DNA of 64,000 bases, taken from positions 28,575,721-28,639,720 of the forward strand of contig CM068841.1 of assembly GCA_028554795.2 (NCBI GenBank), in the 5' to 3' direction. The notes below the pieces were generated by a model that saw only the letters and a program-made list of their open reading frames with translations, was not told the DNA's origin and made no database searches. The first letter of the stretch is position 1; every line of letters begins with the position of its first letter. The stretch comes from Sinohyriopsis cumingii. Lineage: Eukaryota > Mollusca > Bivalvia > Unionida > Unionidae. Positions 40,101-53,186 of this stretch are shown here, in pieces. Both the position numbers and the translations under genes were made by a program.

Positions 40101-43100
40101 ACATGGTCTTATATAAGGTTAATAAATGCCAAGGCAATCTTTGTTACATAGTCTTATATAAGGCTAATAAATGCCAAGGTAATCTTTGTTACAAGGTCTT
40201 ATAAAAGGGTAATAAATGTCAAGGCAATCTTTGTTACATGGTCTTATATAAGGTTAATAAATGCCAAGGCAATCTTTGTTACATGGTCTTATATAAGGCT
40301 AATAAATGCCAAGGTAATCTTTATTACAAGGTCTTATATATGGGTAATAAATGCCAAGGCAATCTTTGTTACAAAATCTTAAATAGGGTTCATACTTTCT
40401 GTTTAAGAATCATATCAGCCATTTATATAACCCAATTTCATGCCCTGTACAGAGCCTGTTTTGTTATAATATGGTAAAAGCAGTTTTCAGTTAGTTAATT
40501 CATAAATTCATTAATGAACGTTTGCATACATAATTGTTTCTTTTCATATTTTAAAATGCAGCATTATACTTCTTTTATAAGATCTAAATCATTAGGTATT
40601 GTTAAAAAAGTATAGTACTCTGCAACGTTAATTTAACATCCCTAATTAATTAATTCCCTAATTAATTAATTCTCTGTTAAATGTGTTTTATTTATTGTCA
40701 GAAGGTACAAAAAAGGCTGGTAGAAAATTCGTCCAAAATGAGTAGTAACCGGGAGTGGAGACACAAAACTATTAAGGGAGTAAACTCTAATATTTTTAAG
40801 GGAAGCAACTCTTTAAAAGACAATATGCTGGAAAATTAAATAATTTCTTTAAAGGGTTTTTTAATGTAACAACAAACAATAACTTACTAAGTATAAGAAT
40901 CTATAACGTATTAAATATCATCGATTTAAAGCAAAAAATTTGTGAATATTCAAACAGTACAAAATAATTTTATATCCTTTTTGATATTTAAAGTATTTCA
41001 GCCAATATTGAATCAAACAAAATAATTATATAAGCATTACATTTCCAACATTCGTCCTTCTTCTTCGAAAAAGAATTTATAAAATTCTTCTTCTTCTTCT
41101 AAATCTTTGTGGCCTTGTCTAAAGACGAGGTGATCACATAAATCTCAAGCTATGTTCTACAGTTCATAATTTGGATTCTATACTTCAGCTAACATTGCCA
41201 ACATACATAGCTTGATCATTTTACAAAGTGGTTATAATACGTAATATGAATCACTCACGGGCATCACTGATGCCATCAGATTGTTTCAAATAAAAGGTGC
41301 ATACCTACCCAATTGCATGGTTATCAATTTTTTTTTTTTAGAAGTTAAAACACAACGGGATCACACTCTTCTGGCACGCTAATTTTTTATATTCTATTTG
41401 CATTCTTCGAGACAAAAATACTATAACTTAAAAGCACCTTTCCACAGACAAAATTAAATGAGATAGCAATAAACAACTCGGATCTAAAGTGACTGATGTG
41501 AGCTTAATGTTCAAAAAAGCATTAATGTAAAGGGGAAAAAATCATTGCCTCAGACTACCCCTATTAACTGTTCTGACACAAGACCATGTCTACCATACTA
41601 TAAAAGAGACAAGTCCTATGTCACAAGGGGTCATGGGGGTAATCTGAGGTACTTTTGTCACTCTATGATTTTTTCCCCCCTTCAGATCATAGCTTTTTTT
41701 AAACATTATAGCTCGAGTCGAGCACATGTAACTCGGATCTGAAATGTTGAATGCCAGTCATATATTCATCGGTCATCAGCTTAATAAATTTTTAAAAAAT
41801 CTTCATTGAAAAAAATGAACAAAAATAATGTGTAGTGTTATGTATGTTCAATGTGCATGTTATTAGGTTTTTTTTATTATTCATTATATGATATGGATAA
41901 TTGTATTTTGGAGTCTAGAACATTGGAAATTCCCCATGAATTGCTAGGTCTACCTGTTTTTTACCACATTTTATAGTTTTAGTAACTGACCTTCTAATTA
42001 TAACTAATATTTTATGTTGTAAATGTTTGGAACCTTCCATTAGGATTTTTTAAAACTGAAAATGCGAATTGAGACCTTGGGTCAAGTAGGGAAGTGTGTG
42101 TGTGTGTGATTTGGATTTTTAACGTAGCTTTCACAATTTTCCAGTCATATCGCATTGATGCCGGTAGTGTGGCAGTTTTATAGTGATATCTATTAAGCAG
42201 GCATGCCACAGATATGCAGCATGATGTCCCACCCAGTCACATTATACTGATACCAGGCCGACCAGTCCTAACACTAACCTCTTAATGCTGAGCGTCTAGC
42301 GAGGCAGCTGTTAGTACAATTTTCATAACTCTTTGGTATGACTTAACCCGGGTTCGAACCCGCGACCTCCCGCATTCAAGGCGGCCGCTCTAACCACTAG
42401 GCCATTGGAGCAGTCTGGTCAAGTAGAGAACTATATAATCTTGTTTTTCTAGAAATTATTCATCCGTGCTATAAGATCTAAGCAGAATTAATTGTATTAG
42501 TGTTGTGTCTAGTGTTTCATTTGGTTGGAATTTATTCAAATTATTTTATTCAAGTTATTCTTCTGTGAAAACACAATGCGCTAAAAATAACATTATTTGG
42601 AAACAGAGACGTGGATTTGTAGTAAATTTCAAATAAGGATATATTCTTGGATTGTATTATTATGATTCAACAAAAGATTGTTGGCACATCACTATGACAC
42701 AGGCCACCACAGGCACATCAACACATCCAGCATTGGATTTATTTTGAAATATCACTAAAGTTTATTCAGAACTTTAAATGCTACGAATTGTGTTAGAAAT
42801 TCGAGGATAATTTAGGATTTAATTTGCAATACCATGTTTTTCATTTTATATTCAAGGGAAATATATTATTTCTTGAATTTTACAAAACTTGTTGGTTTCC
42901 ATTTTTTATTACTTAGTTTAAGACCATACAGTTGTAATAGTAGCTATAACTTCTAAAATCATAATATATTTCAAAATTAAAATGGATTACGCTGTACTAA
43001 ATCTCATATTTTTTTAGCATTATCTCAGAATTTATAGATTACAGCATTTCTATGGGAAAATATGATTTTTTTTCGGATGGAAATACTGCAAGACCTTGAG

Positions 43101-46100
43101 AGTACAATATATCCATCCGACAAAACGAGTTGATATTTTCCCCATACAAATGCAGTCACTTTTTTATTATATGCTCATTTTCTTATTCTACCTGAGGCTT
43201 AATTATATAAACAAAAATACAGTACAAGAAACAACGTAACTGAATTTATGTCGTATTCCAAACAAAACATACAAGCGCAGACTCATCAGTCCACTACAAA
43301 AGTTTTATTAACGCGCACATAACTCCGATCAGAAAAATTGGAACTTAGTCGCGCAATAGACATAAGTAGTATAGTGGGACACCCTAGGGACTAGGGGACT
43401 TCCATGTTAAAAAGGGTATATCCACTCTGGGAACTATAAAATTTAACATAGGAGAAAATATATCCACTCTGGGGACTATGTAATTTAACATGGGAGAAAA
43501 AAAATATCCATTCTAGGGACAAGGGGAATTTAACATGGGAATAGAGTGTGGGTCTATCTAGGGACAAGGGGAAATGGAACAGGGTCGGGACCCTATTTTA
43601 ATATGGTCCAGACCTGATGGGTCTATGAGTAGTGAATAGGGATACCCTAGGGACAATGGGACTTGCCATTAAAAACACCCTTGGGTCAATCTGGGGACAA
43701 TGTAAATTTAACATTGCTGGGTCACTCTAGGGACAATGAGAATTTAACATGGGGAATAGATCGTGGGACTGTCTAGGGACAGTGGGAAATTTAACATGGG
43801 GAATAGATCGTGGGACTGTCTAGGGACAATGGGAAATTTAACATTACGGAAACCCCTGGGGGGATATAGCCTCAAGGGAATTAACATATGGAAATTAAAC
43901 ATGGTGGGTCTGTATAGCGTCAAGGGAATTTAACATGGTGGGACTGTCTAGGGACAATGATAGTTGAGGGTCAAACACAACAGAGACATACATACACTAG
44001 TACAAGCGTGAGATTTATATATAAAGCATTACCAAGACCTGAAATCTTGCTGGGGTGTTCAAAAATTTGCATAATTATAATGATGCTATAAATAGCTATA
44101 ATCAAGGAAATGCTCAACGACAAAATGGATGTGACTAAAAGTAACGCTAAAATGACGAAATTGTCCCAGAATTTAAAGGAAAATAAACATATCCCCGAAA
44201 ATTAAGTTACAATGGTTTAGACTAAAATGGATAAAATTAGTAACTACTTACAATATCAATTTGTGTGACGATCGTGGATAAACACCCATGTATCTATTTA
44301 TAGCTCCATATTGTACTCGAAACTAGGGGATAAATGGCAACAGTGTTGCAAGTGGCTGACCTGAATACACGCTACTGTAGGTAGGTAGGTAGAATGTATT
44401 TGACAGGGATAAAGGGAGTTTTATAGGGACAATCAGAGACCAATACACACACATACACACACACACACGCACGCACACAACAGAGGGAAGAAGAAAAAAC
44501 AAACCCAAAATATACTATTCACACAGGGAACAGGAAAAAAACCAACAAATATACTATCCAGACGTTCTTACACTAACACACACACATAACTTTCGAAAGA
44601 AAACAGCGTTTTGGTCTACTTAGAATTGAAATTTAGATTCACATTGTGAATGAATGCGCATTGCAATAACTTTTCCATTTAGTCTCAAATGGTTAGAGTT
44701 TGGTATTTTTGTTGATTCTGCGACGTTTCGTGATAATGACTGGATTTATCTGTGTCCATTCTATATTAAGTACATTCGATTTCAGCAGCGAGAGAGCAGC
44801 TCGTTGACATCTGCAAGTGTGTTTCTGTACTGTCATTGAATGTTTGAAATCATAATGTGGGGAAAATATGAAGTCTTTCAATTGCAACTATCAAAAAGAT
44901 GCTATGGAACATGATGTTTATTTTATTTTGAGTGTATTAGGGAACGTGTAATTGCACTTGGAATATAGTCGAAATTACAGTACAAGTTTGAAAAGTGTAA
45001 TCAAGCTTGAGAACCCATGACATGGCTCATGTAATTCGGATTTGCAGAATTAAGAAAGTACATTTTGAGGAAATTCAGGATGTAAAACTGTAAGTATATT
45101 TTTGGTCATTTTTTTTACCAGCTAAAGAAGACAGTTTATGCCTTGTCACTTGCATGTTATTTGTAGAGACCCAGACCTGTCTTTCGTCTATCTCTAGCCT
45201 AAATCCGAAAGATTGTATCAAATAAGTTAACACAGAATGTAGCAAATCAGCTGGTATGTTGTTGTTGTTGTTGTAGGGTTTAACGCCATTTTTCAGCATA
45301 CGATAGGTCATACATAGCGGCCAGTATTAATGGTGGAGGAAGAACCCGGGAAATCCCCAGAAAGAAACACCGACCCTCATGAAGTTACTGGCAAGCTTTC
45401 TCACATACCCACATTAGCCGAATCCGAGACTCGAACCCACGCAGACAGAGGAGAGATGGCAGTGATCCGTAACAGACAGCGCTTTAGACCTACCGTATGC
45501 AAGATATTTTAGTCTTCACCAGACATGAATAATTATTATTAGTTTGCCTGATTATTCATTAAAATTAGAATTCCTCTGAAACAGCATCTGCAAAAACAGG
45601 CACTCGTTTTTATTAGTAAAAACGATAAAGACTGTTGAGAATACTCGCTCTCCGTCTAAAAATTAGCACAAAGTGACATGGTAACTTCGTAATTTGCATT
45701 CTATGCTAAGCATCTTAATCCAGCAGGATGTTCATCATATACTATAATTCCAAACGTATTCCACGTGTATAATAAAGTACTTAACTCATGATTTTATAAC
45801 CACTATTACGCAAATTCACTATGTTGATCTACTTTGCTCGATTTGAAAGTTACACTACCGGTGTGTTGCACTGTCAAATGTTACATTTAATTTTCATTGG
45901 TTATTACTTAATCCGGTCCTGGTTAAACAATAAAAATAAATCAGAACTTAATGTAGCTTATTTCCCGCGCAACAAACAGGAAGTAATGGCAAAGCCATAA
46001 ATAAACTTCGCACCAAAGTTGTTAATTGATATGCAAAGTAGTTAAACAGAGATACTGTCAGGGTTAGTCCGAGTTTCCTCTGACCCTTGCCACCCCATTT

Positions 46101-49100
46101 TTTTGATATTTGGACATTTATGTTGGGTGTAGGGTCAGAGCGCATTCCCTATCGAAAAGTTGGAATTCTCCCACATCATTTGGTGTCGGCATGGGGTAGC
46201 CGCTTTCTAGCCGGCCCAGCAAACTTGAACGACCTTTCATCGAGATATACCTGCATGAAATCGTTAGGAATATGATTTATTTTCTCAGAAATTGCGATCA
46301 TAGCACTGGTCATGTCTTTAATCCGCTGATACACGAGATAAAAGTACATCGTTGCTAACATTTTACCTGGATCTGGCCATTTGTATTCCTAGTCACGTGA
46401 CTACACAACTCTCGCAGCCTACATCTGAATGATATTAGAGGTCATTCAGTCACGTGATATCAACAACTTACCATTTCTAGTATTGTTGTAGGAAAACAAA
46501 TCGAACATATAAATAAAAGTCATGTAATTTTTATAGAAAAATGAAAAAACATAAACTTCTCAAAATATTTATTGTGAAAACAGCGACGGAAATCTGTAAA
46601 TGTTGCAGAAATGTGAAGAAAACCAGATTCACTACGAAGAGCACGTGTCAATGTGGTAGTCACGTGACACCAACAAAAAAAGCATCGCTGACACGTGTTC
46701 GGTACTTCTTGAAAATGGTTTTCTCCACCCTGCTGCGATACCGACAGGTTTCTGTTCGTTGTTCTCAGAATAAATATGTTGAGAATTAAGTGTGCATTAT
46801 ATTTATTGACAAACATTTAGTGATTTGAGAATTAAGTGTGCATTATATTTATTGACAAACATTAAGTGACTTCTATATAATATGTCCAAATTCTACGTAC
46901 AACAACTTTTGAAATTTATTGTCAATATCACGTGACTAGATGACCTCTGATGTCACTGAGATGTAGGTTCCGAGATTTGTATAGTCATGTGACTCGGAAT
47001 GCAAATGACGAGATCCAGGTCAAATTTCTGCAACGACGAACTTTCGTCTCGTTTGTCAGTGGATTAAAGACATGACGAATGCTATGCTCATGATTTTTGA
47101 GAAAATAAATCATATTCCTATTGATTTCATGCAGGTGTATCTCGATGAAAAGTCGTTCAAGTGTGCTGGGTCGGCTAGAAAGCGGCTACCCCATGCCGAC
47201 ACCAAATGATGTCGGAGAATTCCAACCTTTCGATAGGGAATGCGCTCTGACCCTACACCCCAACATAAATGTCCAAATATCAAAAATGGGGTGGCATGGG
47301 TCAGAGGAAACTCGGACTATGTCAGGGTGTGCGATTACATGAATTGTGCAAAATTTGTACGAATTCGCATACATGGAGAACAGTGATGCACGAGAAATCC
47401 CGAAAATGTGTTGAAAGCCATGCATATGAATATGTGCTCGGCGAAGTATACAAATTTTATTTAACCGTTCTTGTCGCGACATGAGTTTTTAGGGTAGGCA
47501 ACTTTCCACATCTGGATTCTTCAAACAAGTCACGAATGGTTGTTAAACTTAATTTTATCAACATATGGTGCCCAGGAATAACCATTATTATGGCGTAGTT
47601 TGAACTTTCCATGAAGGCAGTTTAACAAATGAGTGTTTAAAATACGGGCTACCCGGAAAACCCAAAATGTCTGATTCCTGGTGTGGTTCATTACTATTTT
47701 GTTCGGTAAACACTGGCTGATGCCAGCGATGATGACAATATTTTTTTAAAGTTATTAAGTATGTCAGATTACTGGGGCTGGGAAATTGTTAACACATTAA
47801 CTCCTGGAGGTTTTTGTCGTTTACCTTAACTTCCAGGTGATTTTCCAAATACTTAATGCCTAGTTGTGTTAGAAACATCGTTTTTCATTGGCTATCTGGC
47901 TCGCGCATGAGCAGAAGGGTAAAAGCTGGAGTTCTTTTCTTTTTTAAACCACTCTTTATTCCAAATGCCCATCTTATCCTACTTTTTGCAAAGGTTCATC
48001 TGTCTGTTTGCCATTTATACCGGTCTGCCTTAGATCTAGACCAAAAAGTCTAAAATCCGGACACAAAATCGAATTCTGACCACGGGCGAATTTTGCGTGG
48101 AAAAAAAATCAGGTCCAAAAAATGAGGTTTTTCCCTCTGTATTTTGTAGTGCAATCAGAACTTCCAGATTATTTGGTATCACTGTAGAGCTACATCTGTC
48201 TACCTTTCTATAATACCACCCACTTTAGTGTATCATACATGGCCTTGACGCTACAAATCTCGGCAGTAGGCCACTACCTCCTGCCATGTAAACTCGTCAC
48301 CAGGGTTTAATTTGTTAATGGAGATACCAGTGAGTGATTTTGAGCCTGGAAATGGTGTTAAATACGAGTCAGATGTACAAGTTCAATTGACAAAAATAGA
48401 CGGCATGACGGTCATTTTTCCTTTCGGCGGTATTTCAAAATTAAACGTAGAAAGGGCAGACTACCGAGCCTAATTATAATACAGTTAATTTAAAAGTATA
48501 ATGCAATTTTCTTCTTTATTTTCATTCAATTTAGCTCAGCTGATCATATGCTACAAAATCATATATCCATATTAGGGGTAAGATACACTGAATAAATAAG
48601 TGGTAAAAAATGAAATTAAGCAATAAATATATTTATTTGAACACTCTAAAAGAAGACCTTGGCTTTGAATGACTAAAAACTCTAATATATCATTATGAAC
48701 AGATAAGAAATCTGGCACAGTAGTCAGTAAACCACCGAGTCTACAAAGTTTACGTTAGTGAAAACTCCTATTTTGGACCAGATGTATCAAAAATTTTAAT
48801 ATATGTGAGCTGTGGAAAAACTGTACATAACAACCATAAAGATCAATTTCCCAACATATTCAAGCTGCAACGCTAGCTATGTATATTACCCGTTCAGAAG
48901 GAGCATAGAACAATATTCATACACAGATAAGGAATAGAATTTCCTCAGAAATAATTAACATATTAATATTTATACAACTATACATGACACCTTTCAAAGA
49001 TGTTGATTTCAGTAGAGCTCTACGAATGTGGAGCTGGAAGAAAGAGAGATATTGAAGTATTGGGTAAATGCTGATCTATGGTCGTTTCTTCCTCTCCCTC

Positions 49101-52100
49101 CTTTTCTTCCACTCCCCCTATACTTTTTTTGACAAAGGGAGAGGTCTGCCTCAAGATAAAATCCTGTCAATATCTTTCCTTGAATTGTACATGGGGAACA
49201 AATTTGGAATTTCTCTTTTCATGCAGATATATTTAACCAGCGAATGAAGATGGCCTAAAATGTGTAATAAAACTCACTGTCAACCAACAGGTAGAATGTT
49301 CGAAAGTATATTTTGTTATCTTGTCATCAATGAGAACAGCATATAAATATATGAAAACTATATGTCTATCTGTAATCTGCACACAGGAAATACAACCAGG
49401 AATGTCAGCATACATAAAAAGTCTCCACTTAACCTCCAAAGAAAAAAAGACCATCAAGTTCATATGTGTATTGATATATATCATATCCCAGGCTGTGTAT
49501 CGTGAATGATATATATACAAGGCAGATGTGTATCATTTCACCCCTACTAATAGGTCTAAGTTTGCCTGCATGTCGCATGGTTATGACAGAACTTTTCACA
49601 TCAGATTATGGTTAGAGCAAAAGTGTATATTTGCTTAATGAAAGGTAGAACATTTTTGGTCAAGAAATATTATTATTATTACTATTATTATTATTATTTA
49701 ATTAGTTATGAACATATGACAAATATGTTTCAATGGTGTAAATGGAAACAACAAAACAAATACAGAAATAACCGTTTTTGTGTTCAAATACAACTCTGAT
49801 CAAAAAGCTCATATAATCAAAACACTCATATAAATACAAGGAAAAGTGCAAAAAAATCTTAAATTTAATAACTGAAGATTTTACTAAAATATACAATCCT
49901 GGAATAATTAATAAGGTGAAAAGTTCTGAGTTTATCTAACCTTGTATTTTAGTGCTGTCACTTTTTTTTACATGTACTTAAACATTGTTTTGTTTTTATT
50001 GATATGGTCCAATCAATCATAAATGGAAGTTTATGACAGAAACTCTTTTGCAAATGTGTACATGCCTTTGATCTCACAGTGTAAAGAAAAATCTCACAGA
50101 CGTTTGGATCATCCAAGTCTAACAACCTGAGTTGAATTACGCACAGATTAATACATTACTTATTATAACATTCTCCTGATCTAAGTCAGTCTATAGCCTT
50201 ATAGTGCTGATGTGCCATAAAACTACAATTAATCATTTAATCTGTCAGTTACTTCCTCGTGAATCCTACATGTACTGTCAAAAGAAAACCTAGCCGAACA
50301 AATATCTTGCCATATATATTGATATCAACGACTTTGTTTCAAATATATATATATATATTAATTCTTTTACCACAATAACGTCTTCTAAGGATAAAATATG
50401 TTTCTATAAATTTAAGTGACAAATTCAGACAAAGTTTTCCATTATGAATCAATGTGTAAGTCTAACTAAATAAACAATGGGTTGATCATATTTTTTTCTT
50501 AATTTGTGTCACTCCTTGGTAAGAAGGAACCTTTAAAAATTTTATATTTTATTTCTAATAAATCTAATATTTATATCAAATATTTAATATTCATTTTCAG
50601 ATTAATAATTGGAATATTTAAATCCATGAATTCAATCACATCATCTCCATCATAATCATCATCATTTTACATGAGACATTGATGATGACAATGACGATAA
50701 TGAAAATATGAATGGTTTTTGTTATCATTAATTGATAATGCTAAATGTTATTAAACTGAATACTAAATTATGAAACACTTAATCAAATTTCATGAGTTAT
50801 GTAAATAAAATGATAGATGGTCAAGATATAGTGTGACCTTGTTATAACTCAGTAGTTGGGGTCCATGGAACCTGGCCATATTATAGACTGAACCATGTTA
50901 TAACCAACCAAGTCAGTTAGCTGAAGAAAATGATGCATTTACCTTAAATATGGTGGGGGGTAATAAACGTAGTGCAAAAATAAGTGCTTTTGATTAAATG
51001 AAGACAAACTAGTCTGAAAACCACTTGTAAATTGAAAACTTATATTTGTGTAGTACAATCCATAATCAGTTAAGTACTGTACTTGTATGTAATAAACCCA
51101 TGAATTCGAGTACAGATCACATGTTATAAACTTCGTGTATCACTCACATCCTGTTAAGAAGCAAATAACGCATATTTACAAAAAATATGGTAGACCTCAT
51201 TTGATCTATATCCCAATCATCACTTGATAATTCACTACAATTGTTGCAAGCATCACCTGGCTATAGCTATTTACATGCTACATTAAACTGGTCTAGAATT
51301 TGGTCAGCTGGATACAGTATCATCTTGCTGACCAGGGCTACCAGGGGATAAGACTACTGATAGGGAAATTTAAATCTGAACAATTAAAAATTTCAACAGA
51401 CATCTTTGCAAGAAACCCCATCTTTAATTTAACCTAATGGTCATATATCTATGGTTTCAAAAGATTGGAAATTTAATTTGCATTTGTCCAGCCACTGGTG
51501 TGACCATAAGCATAATTATTTTCCTGCAAAAATGAAACTTTCATGGCACAACAAATGTGTTCCAGTCACATTGGAAAAGGCAACAATCTATCAGATTCCA
51601 CTGCTTTTATTAACATTTGGTGCTTACTTCATTTGATGAAAGGTTATTTGTTTTTATTGAAGATTAATGTTGGCTTTCTTTGATGAAGGGTGTATGTGTT
51701 ATTGAAGTTACCGCTAAAGGAACAGCTTTGGAGGACCAAATATATGCTTGTTTCTTACTGTAGCAACAACATCAAATAACTGTAGAACATTGATTGAGAC
51801 CGATTTTTTTTCTCATATGTTTAGTATTTATACAGAACAATCGGTGCTTAAAATGTGATTAGTTTTCTTTGAAGTTTCAGCAAAACTATTTTTTTCTGGG
51901 TACATTTTAAGAACAAAAGGAACCAGCCATTGTTTGGTTGATTGTAGTAGTTACTTTTCCTGCCTTTACAGTTGGTCAATAGTCCTGGTAGCATAAGTAA
52001 ACCAACAAGTAGATCTGTTTTCATTTTGGTTTTGAGGGGTTGGGGTGACATCTCTGGTGGCGGAGTGATGCTGCCTTCCATGCATGCATCAGATTTTCAA

Positions 52101-53154
52101 TAAAAAAAGACCAACAGACGTTGCATACACAGGTGTTCTGTACTTTTCTGACAGGGATTACTATGGAAAATATTAGTGTTCTGAAGGATTTAATTTTACG
52201 AGTGAAAAGAATAGGAATATTACTTACCATCCACATACAGAGGTCAGTCAAAATAAATACATTAATTGCTAGCGAGCTGCTGATAAGCTGACACTATTTC
52301 GCCCGAAAAATCTATTATGAGATAATGCCTTGTCTGGTTGATCTCCACTACCAGAAATGTTTTTAAAAAAAATAAAATGCAGAGATCTCACAGTATACAG
52401 TACTCAGGCCTGATGTCAGGATAAGCAGATTATGATACATCAATGCACTGTTATGATCATTTGTCAATATGATTAAAGAATTTGTTTATCTACCAATTGA
52501 TAGATTCCATCCATTTTATATCAAGTTTGAGGCTTCCTTTTATAATGCCTCTGAATTTCTTCACTCCAGACCCAAGGTTGTCTATACATGTTTAAACAGT
52601 AAATAATGTTGGGAGAAAAAATCACCAGATGGTATATTTTGTCACCAGAAAGGAATATAAATCACAATTTGCGATGCTGGCAAAGCCCAGAGTGATCCCT
52701 GAATAAACCTTTAATGCATTAATTTTTGTACTTATAAGATGAAAAAACACTTTTTTCGAGTACAAAAAATATGTCTATATGAAATTGCATGATCGTCTTA
52801 TATTAAAATTTATACATGATCTCTTCCTCAAAAATAATAATAATCTTTTCACACATTACTTGCCATATTTCGTGTGTAAGAGAAGTACATGTATATGAAA
52901 TTTTAGGAGCCACACCATAGTAGTGTTATATCCTAATTTGTGTTATAATGGAATATGCTCTAGTGGGATCACACTGTATTATGGGGTGGGGTAGAGGTTT
53001 ACAGACATCAAAATGTTTAAAAATCATTTCTTAAGTAACTTTGATATTTGTGCTATTCCAAGTTAATATAAAAGTGTTTTCCAATCAATGTTTCCAGTTT
53101 TAAGCCAAAATATAAAGAAACTGTGTTTTCAGAACTATTATTTAACCATAATGC

Positions 53155-53186
<32 letters not shown>

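Noticed and set aside
39476-40477. Open frames with 15-residue [15 protein letters not shown] repeats
   Set aside because: They follow from a 45-bp tandem unit that is open in more than one frame.
44323-44508. Hydrophobic minus-strand frame with a V/C/M-rich core
   Set aside because: It is the translation of a CA/GT-rich microsatellite.
51848-52251. Minus-strand frames considered as a SCAP exon within the giant intron
   Set aside because: Exons C and D already join in phase to give MELSDL, leaving no SCAP sequence missing between them; the peptides do not resemble SCAP.
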